Under the pieces are notes generated by a model. The model did not search any database and had not been told where the DNA came from. It saw nothing but the letters and a program-made list of their open reading frames with translations. From NCBI RefSeq assembly GCF_042647465.1, contig NZ_JBHRVN010000004.1: 64,000 nt of DNA; one strand, 5' to 3'. This DNA comes from Wagnerdoeblera intermedia. Its GTDB lineage: Bacteria > Pseudomonadota > Alphaproteobacteria > Rhodobacterales > Rhodobacteraceae. This document shows positions 9,643 to 18,510 of this stretch, piece by piece. The first letter of the stretch is position 1; every line of letters begins with the position of its first letter. A program made the position numbers and the translations under genes.

Positions 9643-10866
9643 ATGAAACTGACCATTGACCGCCTTGGCCACCACGGTGACGGCATCGCAAAAGGCCCCG
9701 ACGGCCCGGTGTTTGTGGCCGCCATGCTGCCCGGCGAAGAGGTTGAGGGCGAGCTGAAAGGCGACCGCCTGGAAGGCGCAAAGATCATCACCCCATCGGT
9801 GCACCGCCGCAAAGCCCCCTGCCCGCATTATCGCGCCTGCGGGGGCTGCGCGCTGCAGCACGCCCATGATGACTTCGTGGCAGGTTGGAAAGCAGGCGTC
9901 GTCCTTCATGCGCTGAACGCCCAGGGCATCACCGCTGAAATCACCGCCATCCACACCTCGCCCGGCCACAGCCGCCGCCGCGCCACACTCTCAGCCCGCC
10001 GCACCAAGGCCGGGGTGACCCTCGGCTTTCACATGCGCGGCTCGGATCAGGTCATCGCGGTCCCCGAATGCATGCTGCTTGACCCGGAGGTGAAACGCCA
10101 CTTCCCCGCGCTGGAAGAACTCACCAAACTCGGCGCCTCGCGCAAGGGCGAGCTGTCGATCACCATCACCGCCTCGGTCTCCGGCCCCGATCTGGCCGTG
10201 ACCGGCGGCAAACCCCTTGATGCCATGCTCCTGCAGGATCTCGGCCAGCTCTGCGAACGCTTCGGCATCGCCCGCATCACCTGGGACGGAGAGGCCGCCG
10301 CCACCCGCGCCCAGCCCCTGGTGCCCGCAGGCCCCGGCCAGATCCACCTCGCCCCCGGCGCCTTCCTCCAGGCCACCGCTGAGGGAGAGGCCGCCCTCGT
10401 CAATGCCGTCTGCGCCACCACCAAAGGCGCAAAACGCGTGGCTGATCTCTTTGCGGGCTGCGGCACCTTCACCCTGCCGCTGGCGCTGCAATCTGAGGTC
10501 CATGGCATTGAAGGCGCAGCCCCCCTCACCCGCGCGCTCGACCAAAGCGCCCGGATGGCAAAGGGCACCCATAAAATCACCGCCGAGACCCGCGATCTCT
10601 TCCGCAACCCGCTGATCCCGGATGAACTTCGCCGCTATGACGCTGTGGTCATCGACCCGCCCCGCGCCGGAGCCGAAGCCCAGATCGGTGAGCTTGCCCG
10701 CTCAAACGTACCGGTCATCGCCATGGTCTCCTGCAACCCGGTGACCTTCGCCCGCGACGCAAAAGCGCTGATCAACGCCGGCTATGTCATGTCGGACCTC
10801 CAGGTCGTGGATCAGTTCCGCTGGGCCACCCATGTCGAAATGGTCGCCGCCTTCCGCCGCGGCTGA
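9643..10866 (+). CDS. Class I SAM-dependent RNA (uracil-5-)-methyltransferase, RlmD/TrmA family
   Basis: 407-aa RNA m5U methyltransferase. An N-terminal TRAM-like region (LTIDRLGHHGDGIA) is followed by the Fe-S motif CPHYRACGGC (C-x5-C-x2-C) with a fourth Cys in VPECMLLD. The SAM-binding motif is VADLFAGCGTFTLPLAL, the substrate loop AVVIDPPRAGAE, and the nucleophile Cys364 sits in MVSCNPVTFARD. Family members methylate U1939 or U747 of 23S rRNA, or U54 of tRNA; which target applies cannot be decided, though the Fe-S cluster points to the RlmD/RlmC branch. A GAGG Shine-Dalgarno precedes the ATG. Confidence 0.9.
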   Translation: MKLTIDRLGHHGDGIAKGPDGPVFVAAMLPGEEVEGELKGDRLEGAKIITPSVHRRKAPCPHYRACGGCALQHAHDDFVAGWKAGVVLHALNAQGITAEITAIHTSPGHSRRRATLSARRTKAGVTLGFHMRGSDQVIAVPECMLLDPEVKRHFPALEELTKLGASRKGELSITITASVSGPDLAVTGGKPLDAMLLQDLGQLCERFGIARITWDGEAAATRAQPLVPAGPGQIHLAPGAFLQATAEGEAALVNAVCATTKGAKRVADLFAGCGTFTLPLALQSEVHGIEGAAPLTRALDQSARMAKGTHKITAETRDLFRNPLIPDELRRYDAVVIDPPRAGAEAQIGELARSNVPVIAMVSCNPVTFARDAKALINAGYVMSDLQVVDQFRWATHVEMVAAFRRG

Positions 10867-10912
10867 ACCGTTCACAATCTGCCCTCCCACGCAGATTTTT
10901 ATTGCCTTCCGG

Positions 10913-10932
10913 GCCGGATCATCGCATCCGGC
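10913..10932. other. Inverted repeat upstream of the L,D-transpeptidase gene
   Basis: 7-bp perfect stem GCCGGAT / ATCCGGC with a 6-nt loop, between the RNA methyltransferase stop and the transpeptidase start. No T tract on either side. It could end the upstream transcript or lie in the 5' leader of the downstream gene. Confidence 0.3.
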
Positions 10933-10962
10933 TCAGAAGCAATCAAAAACTCGCGGGCAGTG

Positions 10963-11466
10963 ATGCGCTTCTTTCAATTCTTTCTCGTCATCGTGATGGC
11001 GGTCGGCCTCGCCGCCTGCGGATCATCCAAATTCAAATCCTATAACGGGCCCGCGGTCACAAAGATTGAGGTCCATAAATCGGCCCGGCAGATGTATCTG
11101 CTGCACAATGGCCGCATCCTCAAAAGCTATAACATCGGCCTTGGCTTCGCGCCTGAGGGGCATAAACAGTTCGAAGGCGATGGCCGCACGCCGGAGGGGG
11201 TCTATTACATCGACCGCCTCAATCCGAACTCGCGCTTTCACCTCTCGGTCGGCATGTCCTACCCCAATCAGGCGGACCGCGAATTCGCCCGCGCCCATGG
11301 CAAAAGCCCGGGCGGCGATATCTTCATCCACGGCGAAAACGGCATGAAGAACAACCGCGGCCGCGGCCGCGACTGGACGGACGGCTGCATCGCCGTCACC
11401 GACAAGGAGATGGAGGAGATTTACTCCATGGTCCGGGTCGGAACCCCCATCGTGGTCTTCCCCTGA
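10963..11466 (+). CDS. L,D-transpeptidase (YkuD) lipoprotein
   Basis: 167-aa predicted lipoprotein: an N-terminal hydrophobic segment ends in lipobox GLAAC (Cys19). The YkuD domain carries FIHGENGM (His123) and the active-site Cys142 in DWTDGCIAV, the HG...[S/T/D]xGC pattern of the family with TDG where SHG is usual. Such enzymes make 3-3 peptidoglycan cross-links or attach lipoproteins to the wall from the periplasmic side. A GTG three nt earlier (10960) is an alternative start. Monocistronic, followed by two strong hairpins. Confidence 0.9.
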   Translation: MRFFQFFLVIVMAVGLAACGSSKFKSYNGPAVTKIEVHKSARQMYLLHNGRILKSYNIGLGFAPEGHKQFEGDGRTPEGVYYIDRLNPNSRFHLSVGMSYPNQADREFARAHGKSPGGDIFIHGENGMKNNRGRGRDWTDGCIAVTDKEMEEIYSMVRVGTPIVVFP

Positions 11467-11470
11467 ATGC

Positions 11471-11499
11471 AAAAGGGCCGGCAAAGCGCCGGCCCTTTT
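11471..11499 (+). terminator. Strong bidirectional intrinsic terminator
   Basis: 12-bp stem AAAAGGGCCGGC / GCCGGCCCTTTT with 5-nt loop AAAGC. The A tract on one side and T tract on the other make it work for the plus-strand L,D-transpeptidase and for anything arriving from the convergent acyl-CoA ligase. Confidence 0.9.
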
Positions 11500-11504
11500 C
11501 AGTT

Positions 11505-11532
11505 CAAAGCCACATTCCGGCTTTGGCTTTTT
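11505..11532 (+). terminator. Second hairpin with T tract after the L,D-transpeptidase gene
   Basis: 7-bp stem CAAAGCC / GGCTTTG (11505-11511 with 11519-11525), 7-nt loop, then GCTTTTTCC. It overlaps the dispersed intergenic motif at 11521-11543, whose complementary strand supplies the T tract. Confidence 0.55.
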
Positions 11533-11543
11533 CCAAATACTCC
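11521..11543 (-). repeat. Dispersed 3'-end motif, copy 1 (after acyl-CoA ligase 1)
   Basis: Minus-strand reading GGAGTATTTGGAAAAAGCC followed by AAAG. The same 22 nt occur at 44672-44693 and, with one change, at 45802-45823. Each copy lies 30-45 nt after a stop codon, in the sense direction of that gene. Confidence 0.7.
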
Positions 11544-11585
11544 CGCCGGAGGCGCATCTCTCCCCCGGCACCACCCTCCGGCTTT

Positions 11586-13406
11586 TCAGGCCGCAGCGCG
11601 CCCGCCGTAAAGCGCCTCAATCTCAGCCGCATATTTCCCATAGATGCTCGCGCGGCGGACCTTCATCGTGGCCGTCACCTCGCCATCATCATGGTCCAGC
11701 TCTTTGCTCAGCAAATGGAACTTCCGCACCTGAGCCACCTGGGCCAGCGTTGCATTGCCCGCAGCCACTTCGCGCTCAATCAGATCGCGCACACGCGAAT
11801 CTTCAGCCAGCGAGCGGAAGGTCGTATAGGCGATCCCCTGCTCTTCGGCCCATTTGCCCACCGTCTCCGCATCAATCTGGATGAGTGCCGAGACAAACTT
11901 CCGCTGCTCACCCACCACGATGCATTCCTTGATAAAGGGTGAGGCCTTCATCGTATTCTCAATCTCCGAAGGCGAGAGGTTCTTGCCCCCGGCGGTGATC
12001 ATAATATCCTTCAGGCGGTCCACGATACGGAACTGCCCGTCGCGGACTTCGGCCACATCTCCGGTATGCAGCCAGCCGTCGCGGATGGTTGCGGCCGTGG
12101 CCTCCGGGTTGCGCCAATAGCCTGCAAAAACCACCTCTGAGCGCACCAGCAGTTCACCGCTTTCGGCGATCTTCATCTCCGCATTGGGAATGGCGACCCC
12201 CACCGAGCCCGGATCAAGCCGGGAGAGCTTTTGCGCCAGCACCATCCCCGTGGTTTCCGTCGCGCCATAGACCTCGACCAGCGGCACGCCGATGATGCGG
12301 AAATATTCCACAATCTTCGGCGAAATCGGCGCCGCGCCCGTATAGGCCAGCCGCGCCCGGCGCAGACCGATGAAATTCTGCAAAGCGCGAAACACCGTCC
12401 AATAGTAAAACTGAAAGGTCAGCCTTTCTCCCAGGCTGCGCTCTGCGGGCGGCTTTGTCGCAAAGGGCGCACAGGCCGCCACGCCCCGGTCATGCAGACG
12501 ACGGCGCAGGCCACCCGCTTCCATCAGCCCGATATGAATGGCGCTGTGCAGCTTTTCCCAGATGCGCGGCACGCCAAGGAAAGTGGTGGGTGCGACCTCG
12601 CGCAGATCCTCCTGCACGGTGCGCAGGCTTTCCCCGAAATCGATGCGCGAGCCGGTGTAGATCGGGCCCATGGTGGTCAGCATCTGCTCGGCCACATGGC
12701 AAAGCGGCAGATAGCTCAGATGGCTGTCCCCCGGCCCGATGCCCAGCATCTCCCGCACGGCAAATGCTTCGGCCCGCAGATTGCGGTAACTCAGCATCGC
12801 GCCCTTGGGTTTTCCGGTCGAGCCCGAGGTATAGATCATCAGCCCGATGTCATCGAGGCTCTGGCGCGCCAGAACATCCGCCACCAGCCCCGGATTGCGG
12901 CTGCGATCCTCCCGCCCCCTGGCCTCCAGATCTTCAAATGAAATCACCAGATCCGGATCATAGGCCCGCATCCCCTTGGTCTCGATCACCACAATCCGCT
13001 TCAGATGCGGCAGGCTTTCGCGCTCTTCGAGGACCTTATCGACCTGCTCCTGATCCTCACAAAGGATCACCTCTGCCTCGGCGTGGTTGAGCACATAGGC
13101 CACTTCATTGGCAGGCGAGGTGGCATAGACCCCCACGGTCACCGCCCCCGCCAGCCCGGCGCCGAGTTGCGCCAGAACCCATTCAATGCGGTTTTCAGAC
13201 AGGATCGCCAGATGCCCGCCCGCTCCCAGACCCGTCAGCCGCAACCCATGCGCCACATCGGAAGCACGCTCAAAATAGCCTGCCCAGGTGGTCGGGTTCC
13301 AGATCCCGAAATCCTTCTGACGGATCGCCACCCGCGTGCCCAGGGCGCGGGCATTCTGCGCCAGCATCTGCGGCAGGGTCAGTTCGGGCAGGTCATTGGC
13401 TTTCAT
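11586..13406 (-). CDS. Long-chain acyl-CoA ligase (AMP-forming), importer module 1
   Basis: 606-aa ANL-superfamily acyl-CoA synthetase. ATP-binding P-loop MIYTSGSTGKPKGAML lies at about residues 190-205, the A5 motif EVYGATETTG near 390, the A7 motif LHTGDVAEV near 460, and the A8/A10 region RLKDIMITAGGKNLSPSEIE near 480. It adenylates a carboxylic acid and forms the CoA thioester. Last gene of the livG-H-M-binding protein-livF cluster, 9 nt after livF. That position suggests it activates whatever the importer brings in, a fatty or aromatic acid rather than an amino acid; this is inference. Two hairpins and a dispersed motif lie downstream. Confidence 0.85.
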   Translation of the reverse strand: MKANDLPELTLPQMLAQNARALGTRVAIRQKDFGIWNPTTWAGYFERASDVAHGLRLTGLGAGGHLAILSENRIEWVLAQLGAGLAGAVTVGVYATSPANEVAYVLNHAEAEVILCEDQEQVDKVLEERESLPHLKRIVVIETKGMRAYDPDLVISFEDLEARGREDRSRNPGLVADVLARQSLDDIGLMIYTSGSTGKPKGAMLSYRNLRAEAFAVREMLGIGPGDSHLSYLPLCHVAEQMLTTMGPIYTGSRIDFGESLRTVQEDLREVAPTTFLGVPRIWEKLHSAIHIGLMEAGGLRRRLHDRGVAACAPFATKPPAERSLGERLTFQFYYWTVFRALQNFIGLRRARLAYTGAAPISPKIVEYFRIIGVPLVEVYGATETTGMVLAQKLSRLDPGSVGVAIPNAEMKIAESGELLVRSEVVFAGYWRNPEATAATIRDGWLHTGDVAEVRDGQFRIVDRLKDIMITAGGKNLSPSEIENTMKASPFIKECIVVGEQRKFVSALIQIDAETVGKWAEEQGIAYTTFRSLAEDSRVRDLIEREVAAGNATLAQVAQVRKFHLLSKELDHDDGEVTATMKVRRASIYGKYAAEIEALYGGRAAA

Positions 13407-13415
13407 GGCAGATCC

Positions 13416-14234
13416 TCACGACAGCCAGCGCTTGCGGCGCTTGTAGTGCTTGATATTGCGGTAAGATTTCTCGCCGCCGCCACCGCCGTGGCCCAGATAG
13501 AACTCGCGCACGTCCTGGTCTTCAATCAGCCGCGAGGTCGGGCCGTTAAGCTGAATTTTCCCGGTCTCCATGATATAGCCGTAATGGGCAACGGCCATGG
13601 CGACATTGGCGTTCTGCTCAACCAGCAGCATCGACACGCCGGTCTGTCGGTTGATGCGCGAGATGATGGTGAAGATCTCTTCCACCAGGATCGGCGACAG
13701 CCCGAGCGAGGGCTCATCCAGCAGGATCAGCTTGGGCTGCGCGATCAGCGCGCGGCCAATGGCCAGCATCTGCTGCTCTCCTCCCGACATATAGCCCGCG
13801 CGCTGGTTGCGCCGCTCGGCAAGCCGGGGGAAATAGTCATAGACCAGCTCAAAAGGCGTGCGCGCAAGCCCGCGGCCTGACAGCGCAAAGGTGGCGGCCG
13901 TCAGGTTCTCCTCAACCGTCAGATCCTCAAAGATCCGGCGGCCCTCCATGATGTGAAAAAGCCCCGCGCGCACCAGTTCATGCGGCTTCATGCGGGAAAT
14001 ATCCTGGCCATCGAGGAGGATTTTCCCCGCCGTCAGCTCACCGTTCTCCAGCCCCAGAAGGCCGGAGATCGCTTTCAGCGTGGTGGATTTCCCCGCCCCG
14101 TTTGAGCCCAGCAGCGTCACCACCTGGCCTCTAGGGACGGAGAGAGAAAGCCCCCGCAGGGCCTGCACCGCCTTGTTGTAGATCACTTCGATATTCTCGA
14201 CCTGTAAGATCAGGTCAGACGGTGCAGTGCTCAT
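13416..14234 (-). CDS. livF: HAAT ABC importer ATPase LivF, module 1
   Basis: 272-aa ATP-binding subunit. Walker A GSNGAGKST is at 43-51, signature SGGEQQ at 150-155, Walker B LILLDEPS at 169-176, and the H-loop region LLVEQNANVA follows. The short Q-loop form IMEGRRIFEDLTV is typical of LivF. Unusually, about 20 residues follow the normal YLG end, finishing KHYKRRKRWLS; the module 2 LivF ends the same way and the module 3 LivF does not. Lies 3 nt after the binding-protein gene and 9 nt before the ligase, so one operon. Confidence 0.9.
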   Translation of the reverse strand: MSTAPSDLILQVENIEVIYNKAVQALRGLSLSVPRGQVVTLLGSNGAGKSTTLKAISGLLGLENGELTAGKILLDGQDISRMKPHELVRAGLFHIMEGRRIFEDLTVEENLTAATFALSGRGLARTPFELVYDYFPRLAERRNQRAGYMSGGEQQMLAIGRALIAQPKLILLDEPSLGLSPILVEEIFTIISRINRQTGVSMLLVEQNANVAMAVAHYGYIMETGKIQLNGPTSRLIEDQDVREFYLGHGGGGGEKSYRNIKHYKRRKRWLS

Positions 14235-14237
14235 GCG

Positions 14238-15425
14238 TCAGGCTCCGACGTTGATCCAGTCCGAGACCGGGTTCATCTTCTTCTCCGCCGCCGAATATTG
14301 ATAAACGCGACCCACCGGGATCGAATTTCCGGTCATCGAGAAGGGCACGCCGATGATGCCGCCGGTGTCGAAATCCTTGATGGTGTTCATCGCGGCTTTC
14401 AGGTTTTTCCCGGTCAGCTCCTGCCCGGCTTCCAGCACGCGTTTCGCGCTTTCGACCAGGATCATCATCGAAATCATGCCCTGCATATAGCCGGTCGCCT
14501 GATAGTCGGGACGCATCTGCCGGATGGTCTCAAGCATCGGCGCAGGCTCGGTGTCGTAGTAATAGCGGTAGGGCATGATGCCCATGAAGCCGTCCGCCAC
14601 CTCGCCCACATCATCCCAGATTGAGCTGTCCATCGACCAGAAGGTGCCCATGAACTTCGTCTCAAGACCAAGCTGTTTCGCCTGGCTCATGAACTCGGGC
14701 AGCGGCGCTTTGATATAGCCGTGGAAGATCACGTAATCCGGCCGCGCGCGGCGCAGCTTCAGCACTTCGGTCGAGACATCCACTGAGCCGGGCGGCGTGA
14801 TGATCACCTCTCCCACATCGAGACCAAGCGCTTTGGCGCGGGCGGTGCCAGGCTCAATCGGGTCGCGGCCAAACTCAGAGTCAGAGCAGACGAAGATCAC
14901 CTTGGCGCCGGGTTTTTCCTTGGCGATATGCTCCAGCAGGATCGAGAACATCTCAGAATAATCCGGCCCCGGGATGAAGATATTGGGGTGCTTTTCGGGA
15001 TCATTCAGCTCGGTTGCGAAAGAGGCACCGCCCATCAGGATGCGGTCGGCCCGGGCGAGTTCGGGTGAGATGGTTTTCGCAAAAGCGGTCGAGTCGCCAT
15101 AGTAGAGGTGGATGTCGTTCTGGCTCGTCAGCTTGTTAAAGACGGCGACCGAAGTGTCGGGCTTATAGGCCGTATCCTCATAGGCCAGCCGCAGCTTACG
15201 GCCCGCGATGCCGCCCTTGTCGTTGATGATTTTGACGTAATCCTGCATCGCCTTTTCAACGGCGACCCCGGCGAAGCCAAACACCCCGGTCAGCGGCAGC
15301 GAGCCGCCGATCACCAGTTCGCTGTCATCGGCAAAGGCAGCCAGGGTGGTCCCTCCCAGAACCCCCGTGGCCATGGCAGTAGCGCCCATCAGTTGAAGAA
15401 GTGAGCGACGTGAAACCTGTGACAT
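14238..15425 (-). CDS. HAAT periplasmic substrate-binding protein, module 1 (Tat signal)
   Basis: 395-aa leucine-binding-protein-fold receptor. The start at 15425 is chosen for GGAGGA 6-8 nt upstream; an ATG 7 codons earlier lacks this. The N-terminus MSQVSRRSLLQLMGATAMAT carries a twin-arginine motif (SRRSLLQ), so export folded by the Tat pathway is likely. The mature part starts near ELVIGGSLPLTGVFG, the type I ligand-binding motif shared by amino-acid and aromatic-acid receptors. Ligand unknown; the ligase in the operon favours a carboxylic acid. Confidence 0.88.
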   Translation of the reverse strand: MSQVSRRSLLQLMGATAMATGVLGGTTLAAFADDSELVIGGSLPLTGVFGFAGVAVEKAMQDYVKIINDKGGIAGRKLRLAYEDTAYKPDTSVAVFNKLTSQNDIHLYYGDSTAFAKTISPELARADRILMGGASFATELNDPEKHPNIFIPGPDYSEMFSILLEHIAKEKPGAKVIFVCSDSEFGRDPIEPGTARAKALGLDVGEVIITPPGSVDVSTEVLKLRRARPDYVIFHGYIKAPLPEFMSQAKQLGLETKFMGTFWSMDSSIWDDVGEVADGFMGIMPYRYYYDTEPAPMLETIRQMRPDYQATGYMQGMISMMILVESAKRVLEAGQELTGKNLKAAMNTIKDFDTGGIIGVPFSMTGNSIPVGRVYQYSAAEKKMNPVSDWINVGA

Positions 15426-15475
15426 GAGTTCCTCCCCGGATGTCATTGGGTTGCTTGTGGTCGTCAGTCGAAAGC

Positions 15476-16519
15476 TCAGGTCCGGAACGGCCAGACCCGG
15501 AAGAAACGGCGGATGCGCTGAATAATCTCAGCGAGCCCCTGGGGTTCAAAGACCAGAAAGCCCACGATCAGCGCGCCGAAAACAATCGTGCGCACCGGCG
15601 AGAGGATCAGGCTGGCGTTGGGAATGACGGGCGACAGGAAATCCACCACATAGCGCAGCAGTTCAGGCACCATGGTCATGAAGATCGCCCCGATCACCCC
15701 GCCGATGATGGTGCCCATGCCCCCCACAATCACCGCCGCCAGCAGGAAGATTGAGGTAACAAGCGGGAAGCTTTCCGGCGTCACCACGCGAAAGAAGAGC
15801 ACCCAAAGCCCGCCCGCGATCCCGGCGTAAAACGAGGCGAGAGCGAAGCTCAGAAGCTTATAGCGCAGGATCGGGATCCCCAGCACTTCGGCCGAGATAT
15901 CGCGGTCGCGGATCGCAATGAAAGCGCGCCCGATGCGGTTGCGAAACAGGTTCGCCGCCCCCGTCACCATCAGAAGCGTGACCGGCATGATCAGCCAGTA
16001 GAGATGGCGGTATTCGACCAGTTCAAAGCCAAAGATGCGGCCAGGCTCCAGCGTCAGCCCGGCGGTGCCGCCGGTGACCGATTTCCAGTCGATAAAGATG
16101 AAATGCAGAATGAAAGAGGCCGCGATGGTGGCGATGGCCAGATAAAGCCCTTTGATCCGCAGGCTCGGAAGGCCCACCAGCGCACCCACGGCGGCTGCCA
16201 GAAGGCCACCGGCCAAAAGGTTCACCGGAAGCGGCAGGCCAGTGTTTTTCTCAAGCCAGGCAACGGTATAGGCCCCGACCGCCATAAAGGCAGCGTGGCC
16301 AAGGCTGACCAGCCCGGTAAACCCGGTCAGCACATTCAGCCCCGTGGCGGCGATGACATTTATCATCACCAGGCAGGCCAGATAGATCCAATAGGTGTTA
16401 AAAACGAAGGGCAGCACGACCAGCCCGGCCAGCAGGATCCCCATCCAGAGCTTCTGCGGGCCGGTGGTCAGCAGCGCCTCATCGGCGCGGTAGCTTTCTT
16501 TTGCGGTGCCGATAATCAT
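15476..16519 (-). CDS. livM: HAAT ABC importer permease LivM, module 1
   Basis: 347-aa inner-membrane permease with about nine hydrophobic segments and the family motif VLTGFTGLVSLGHAAFMAVGA (about residues 65-85), plus the EAA-like loop FIAIRDRDISAEVLGI that contacts the ATPase. Ends FEPQGLAEIIQRI, a typical LivM tail. Start codon directly follows the livH stop. Confidence 0.9.
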   Translation of the reverse strand: MIIGTAKESYRADEALLTTGPQKLWMGILLAGLVVLPFVFNTYWIYLACLVMINVIAATGLNVLTGFTGLVSLGHAAFMAVGAYTVAWLEKNTGLPLPVNLLAGGLLAAAVGALVGLPSLRIKGLYLAIATIAASFILHFIFIDWKSVTGGTAGLTLEPGRIFGFELVEYRHLYWLIMPVTLLMVTGAANLFRNRIGRAFIAIRDRDISAEVLGIPILRYKLLSFALASFYAGIAGGLWVLFFRVVTPESFPLVTSIFLLAAVIVGGMGTIIGGVIGAIFMTMVPELLRYVVDFLSPVIPNASLILSPVRTIVFGALIVGFLVFEPQGLAEIIQRIRRFFRVWPFRT

Positions 16520-17404
16520 TTACAGACGCTCAATTTCATGGGTGCCAAAGAGCCCGTAGGGCCGGATCACCAGCGTGAGGATCAGGATGCCGAAGGTGAC
16601 GGGCGAGACATATTCGCCGCCCATGTAGGAAGAGACCCAGGCCTGGATCACCCCAAGCGCGAGGCCCCCCACCAGCGCGCCCAGCAGGCTGTCGAGGCCG
16701 CCGACGATCACCACCACCATGGCCGAAAGCCCGAAGACCCCCATGACCGGAGAGATGCCGCCGATTGCGCCGAGCAGAACCCCTGCCCCGGCCGCCGTGG
16801 CGCATCCCACAATCCAGGCGATGGAAAAGACCCCCGGCACATTGATGCCGCAGCTGTAGGCCGCCGCCTGATCCGAGGCGGTGGCCCGCAAAGCCACGCC
16901 GCCGCGCCAGAAGCGGAACAGGATCAGGAAGATACCGATCACCACAGAGGCTGCGATAAAGGCCACGAGGATCTTGCGGCTGACGTAAGCCTCCCCAAAG
17001 AACACCGGGGTATTGGCGATGAAATTCGGCAGCGATTTCGGATCGGTGCCCCAGAAGGCCTCCACCAGCCCCACCAGAACCGAGCCAAGTCCCACGGTGA
17101 CCATGAAGACCGAGATCGCGCTTTCGCCCAGCATCGGGCGGATCAGCCCGCGCTCGACAATCGCGCCGACTGCGCCACCGCCGATGATCGCCAGCGGCAG
17201 CGCCCCCCACCAGGGCAGCGAGAGCGAGGCGGCGAAGGTGAAAAACAGATAGCCGCCGAGCATCAGGATTTCTGAGACGGCAAGGTTAATCACCCGCGTC
17301 GCCTTATAGATCAGCACGAAGGCCAGGGCCGTCAGCGCCAGCAGCGCCCCCGAGCCCAGGCCCGCCAGGGTGACTTCGGTGAAAAAGAGCATCTCATCGC
17401 TCAT
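16520..17404 (-). CDS. livH: HAAT ABC importer permease LivH, module 1
   Basis: 294-aa inner-membrane permease with eight or so hydrophobic segments. Family marks: GSGALLALTALAFVLIYKAT near the N-terminus, VINLAVSEILMLGGY, the coupling-helix region LRATASDQAAAYSCGIN, and the C-terminal RPYGLFG. Its start overlaps the livG stop by 4 nt (ATGA). Pairs with LivM to form the translocation pore. Confidence 0.9.
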   Translation of the reverse strand: MSDEMLFFTEVTLAGLGSGALLALTALAFVLIYKATRVINLAVSEILMLGGYLFFTFAASLSLPWWGALPLAIIGGGAVGAIVERGLIRPMLGESAISVFMVTVGLGSVLVGLVEAFWGTDPKSLPNFIANTPVFFGEAYVSRKILVAFIAASVVIGIFLILFRFWRGGVALRATASDQAAAYSCGINVPGVFSIAWIVGCATAAGAGVLLGAIGGISPVMGVFGLSAMVVVIVGGLDSLLGALVGGLALGVIQAWVSSYMGGEYVSPVTFGILILTLVIRPYGLFGTHEIERL

Positions 17405-18234
17405 GCCGCGCCCTCCTCTGCCTGCAGACGCCGCATCAGCGCCGCCGGATCACCGGAACCGAGATAGGCGGCGGCCACCTCCGGATCATTCTGAACGACC
17501 GAGGGCACGCCTTCGGCGATTTTCTGGCCAAAGTTCAGCACCGCCACATGGTCTGAGATATCCATCACGAGGCCCATGTCATGCTCTACCATCAGGATGG
17601 TGACGCCCCATTCCTCTTTCACATCCAGGATGAAGCGGGCCATATCCTCGGTCTCTTCGCGGTTCATCCCCGCCACCGGCTCATCAAGCAGCAGAATGCG
17701 CGGCTGCATGGCCAGCGCACGGGCGAGTTCGACGCGCTTTTGCAGCCCGTAAGACAGCATCGCCACCGGCTTATTGCGGATGTGGTCGATCTCCAGGAAG
17801 TCGATGATTTTGCGCTCAATCTCGGCGCGGAGTGCCTCTTCTTCGCGGGCGGCGGGACCAAGGTGCAGAAGGCCCTGAAGGATATTGGTCTTCAGATGGG
17901 CGTGACGTCCCAGCTTGATATTGTCGAGCACCGTCATGCCGCGAAAGAGCGCGATGTTCTGAAAGCTGCGCGCCATGCCCAGGGCCGCACGGCCATGGGC
18001 TTTGACGTTTGAGACGTCTTTGCCGTCGAGCAGCACGCGGCCCTGGATTGGTTTGTAAAACCCCGAGATGCAGTTGAACATCGAGGTTTTGCCCGCGCCA
18101 TTGGGCCCGATCAGTGCGGTCACCGAACCGGATTCGGCCTTGAAAGACACATCGCGCAGCACCTTCAGCCCGCCGAAGGCCAGGCTCACACGCTCCACCT
18201 CCAGGGTCGCTCCGCGGTCAGACGACGCGCTCAC
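17401..18234 (-). CDS. livG: HAAT ABC importer ATPase LivG, module 1
   Basis: 277-aa ATP-binding subunit and first gene of the module 1 operon. The start is a GTG at 18234 preceded by GGAGGG 6-8 nt upstream; an upstream in-frame ATG at 18303 lacks a Shine-Dalgarno and adds residues not seen in the family. Walker A is GPNGAGKTS, the long LivG Q-loop region ARSFQNIALFRGMTVLDNI, the degenerate signature LSYGLQKRVELARA, Walker B ILLLDEPVAGMN and H-loop MVEHDMGLVM. Confidence 0.9.
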   Translation of the reverse strand: MSASSDRGATLEVERVSLAFGGLKVLRDVSFKAESGSVTALIGPNGAGKTSMFNCISGFYKPIQGRVLLDGKDVSNVKAHGRAALGMARSFQNIALFRGMTVLDNIKLGRHAHLKTNILQGLLHLGPAAREEEALRAEIERKIIDFLEIDHIRNKPVAMLSYGLQKRVELARALAMQPRILLLDEPVAGMNREETEDMARFILDVKEEWGVTILMVEHDMGLVMDISDHVAVLNFGQKIAEGVPSVVQNDPEVAAAYLGSGDPAALMRRLQAEEGAA

Positions 18235-18303
18235 AGGCGCCCTCCGCAGGTTCTCAGCATGGCAGTTCCCCCCTTCCGTCAGCCGGCCTCCGGGACATGC
18301 CAA

Positions 18304-18326
18304 AGAGAGCGGTAAAACCGCTTTCT
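18304..18326. promoter_or_regulatory. Inverted repeat upstream of module 1 operon
   Basis: AGCGGT-AAA-ACCGCT, extended by four further pairs (one G-U) to a 10-bp stem. It lies 70 nt upstream of the livG1 start in the 276-bp spacer between modules 1 and 2. Either an operator or a leader hairpin. A second inverted repeat, CGAAAAA-N6-TTTTTCG, is at 18476-18495, just after the stop of the last gene of module 2. No confident -35/-10 pair was found in the spacer. Confidence 0.35.
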
Positions 18327-18510
18327 GTTGACCTCATTCCTGGAAACCCCGGTCGTAACCTGTGCCGAATCCCCTTATTTTCTTTGGGTTTCCGGCAGCG
18401 CTTTCCACAAGGCTATGAGAGGAGCGCCGCGTCAGGCAACAGATTTCTTAACCTCGTTTCCCTACGTCATTTGCCCGAAAAACAGGCATTTTTCGCAACT
18501 TCCGCCGAGC

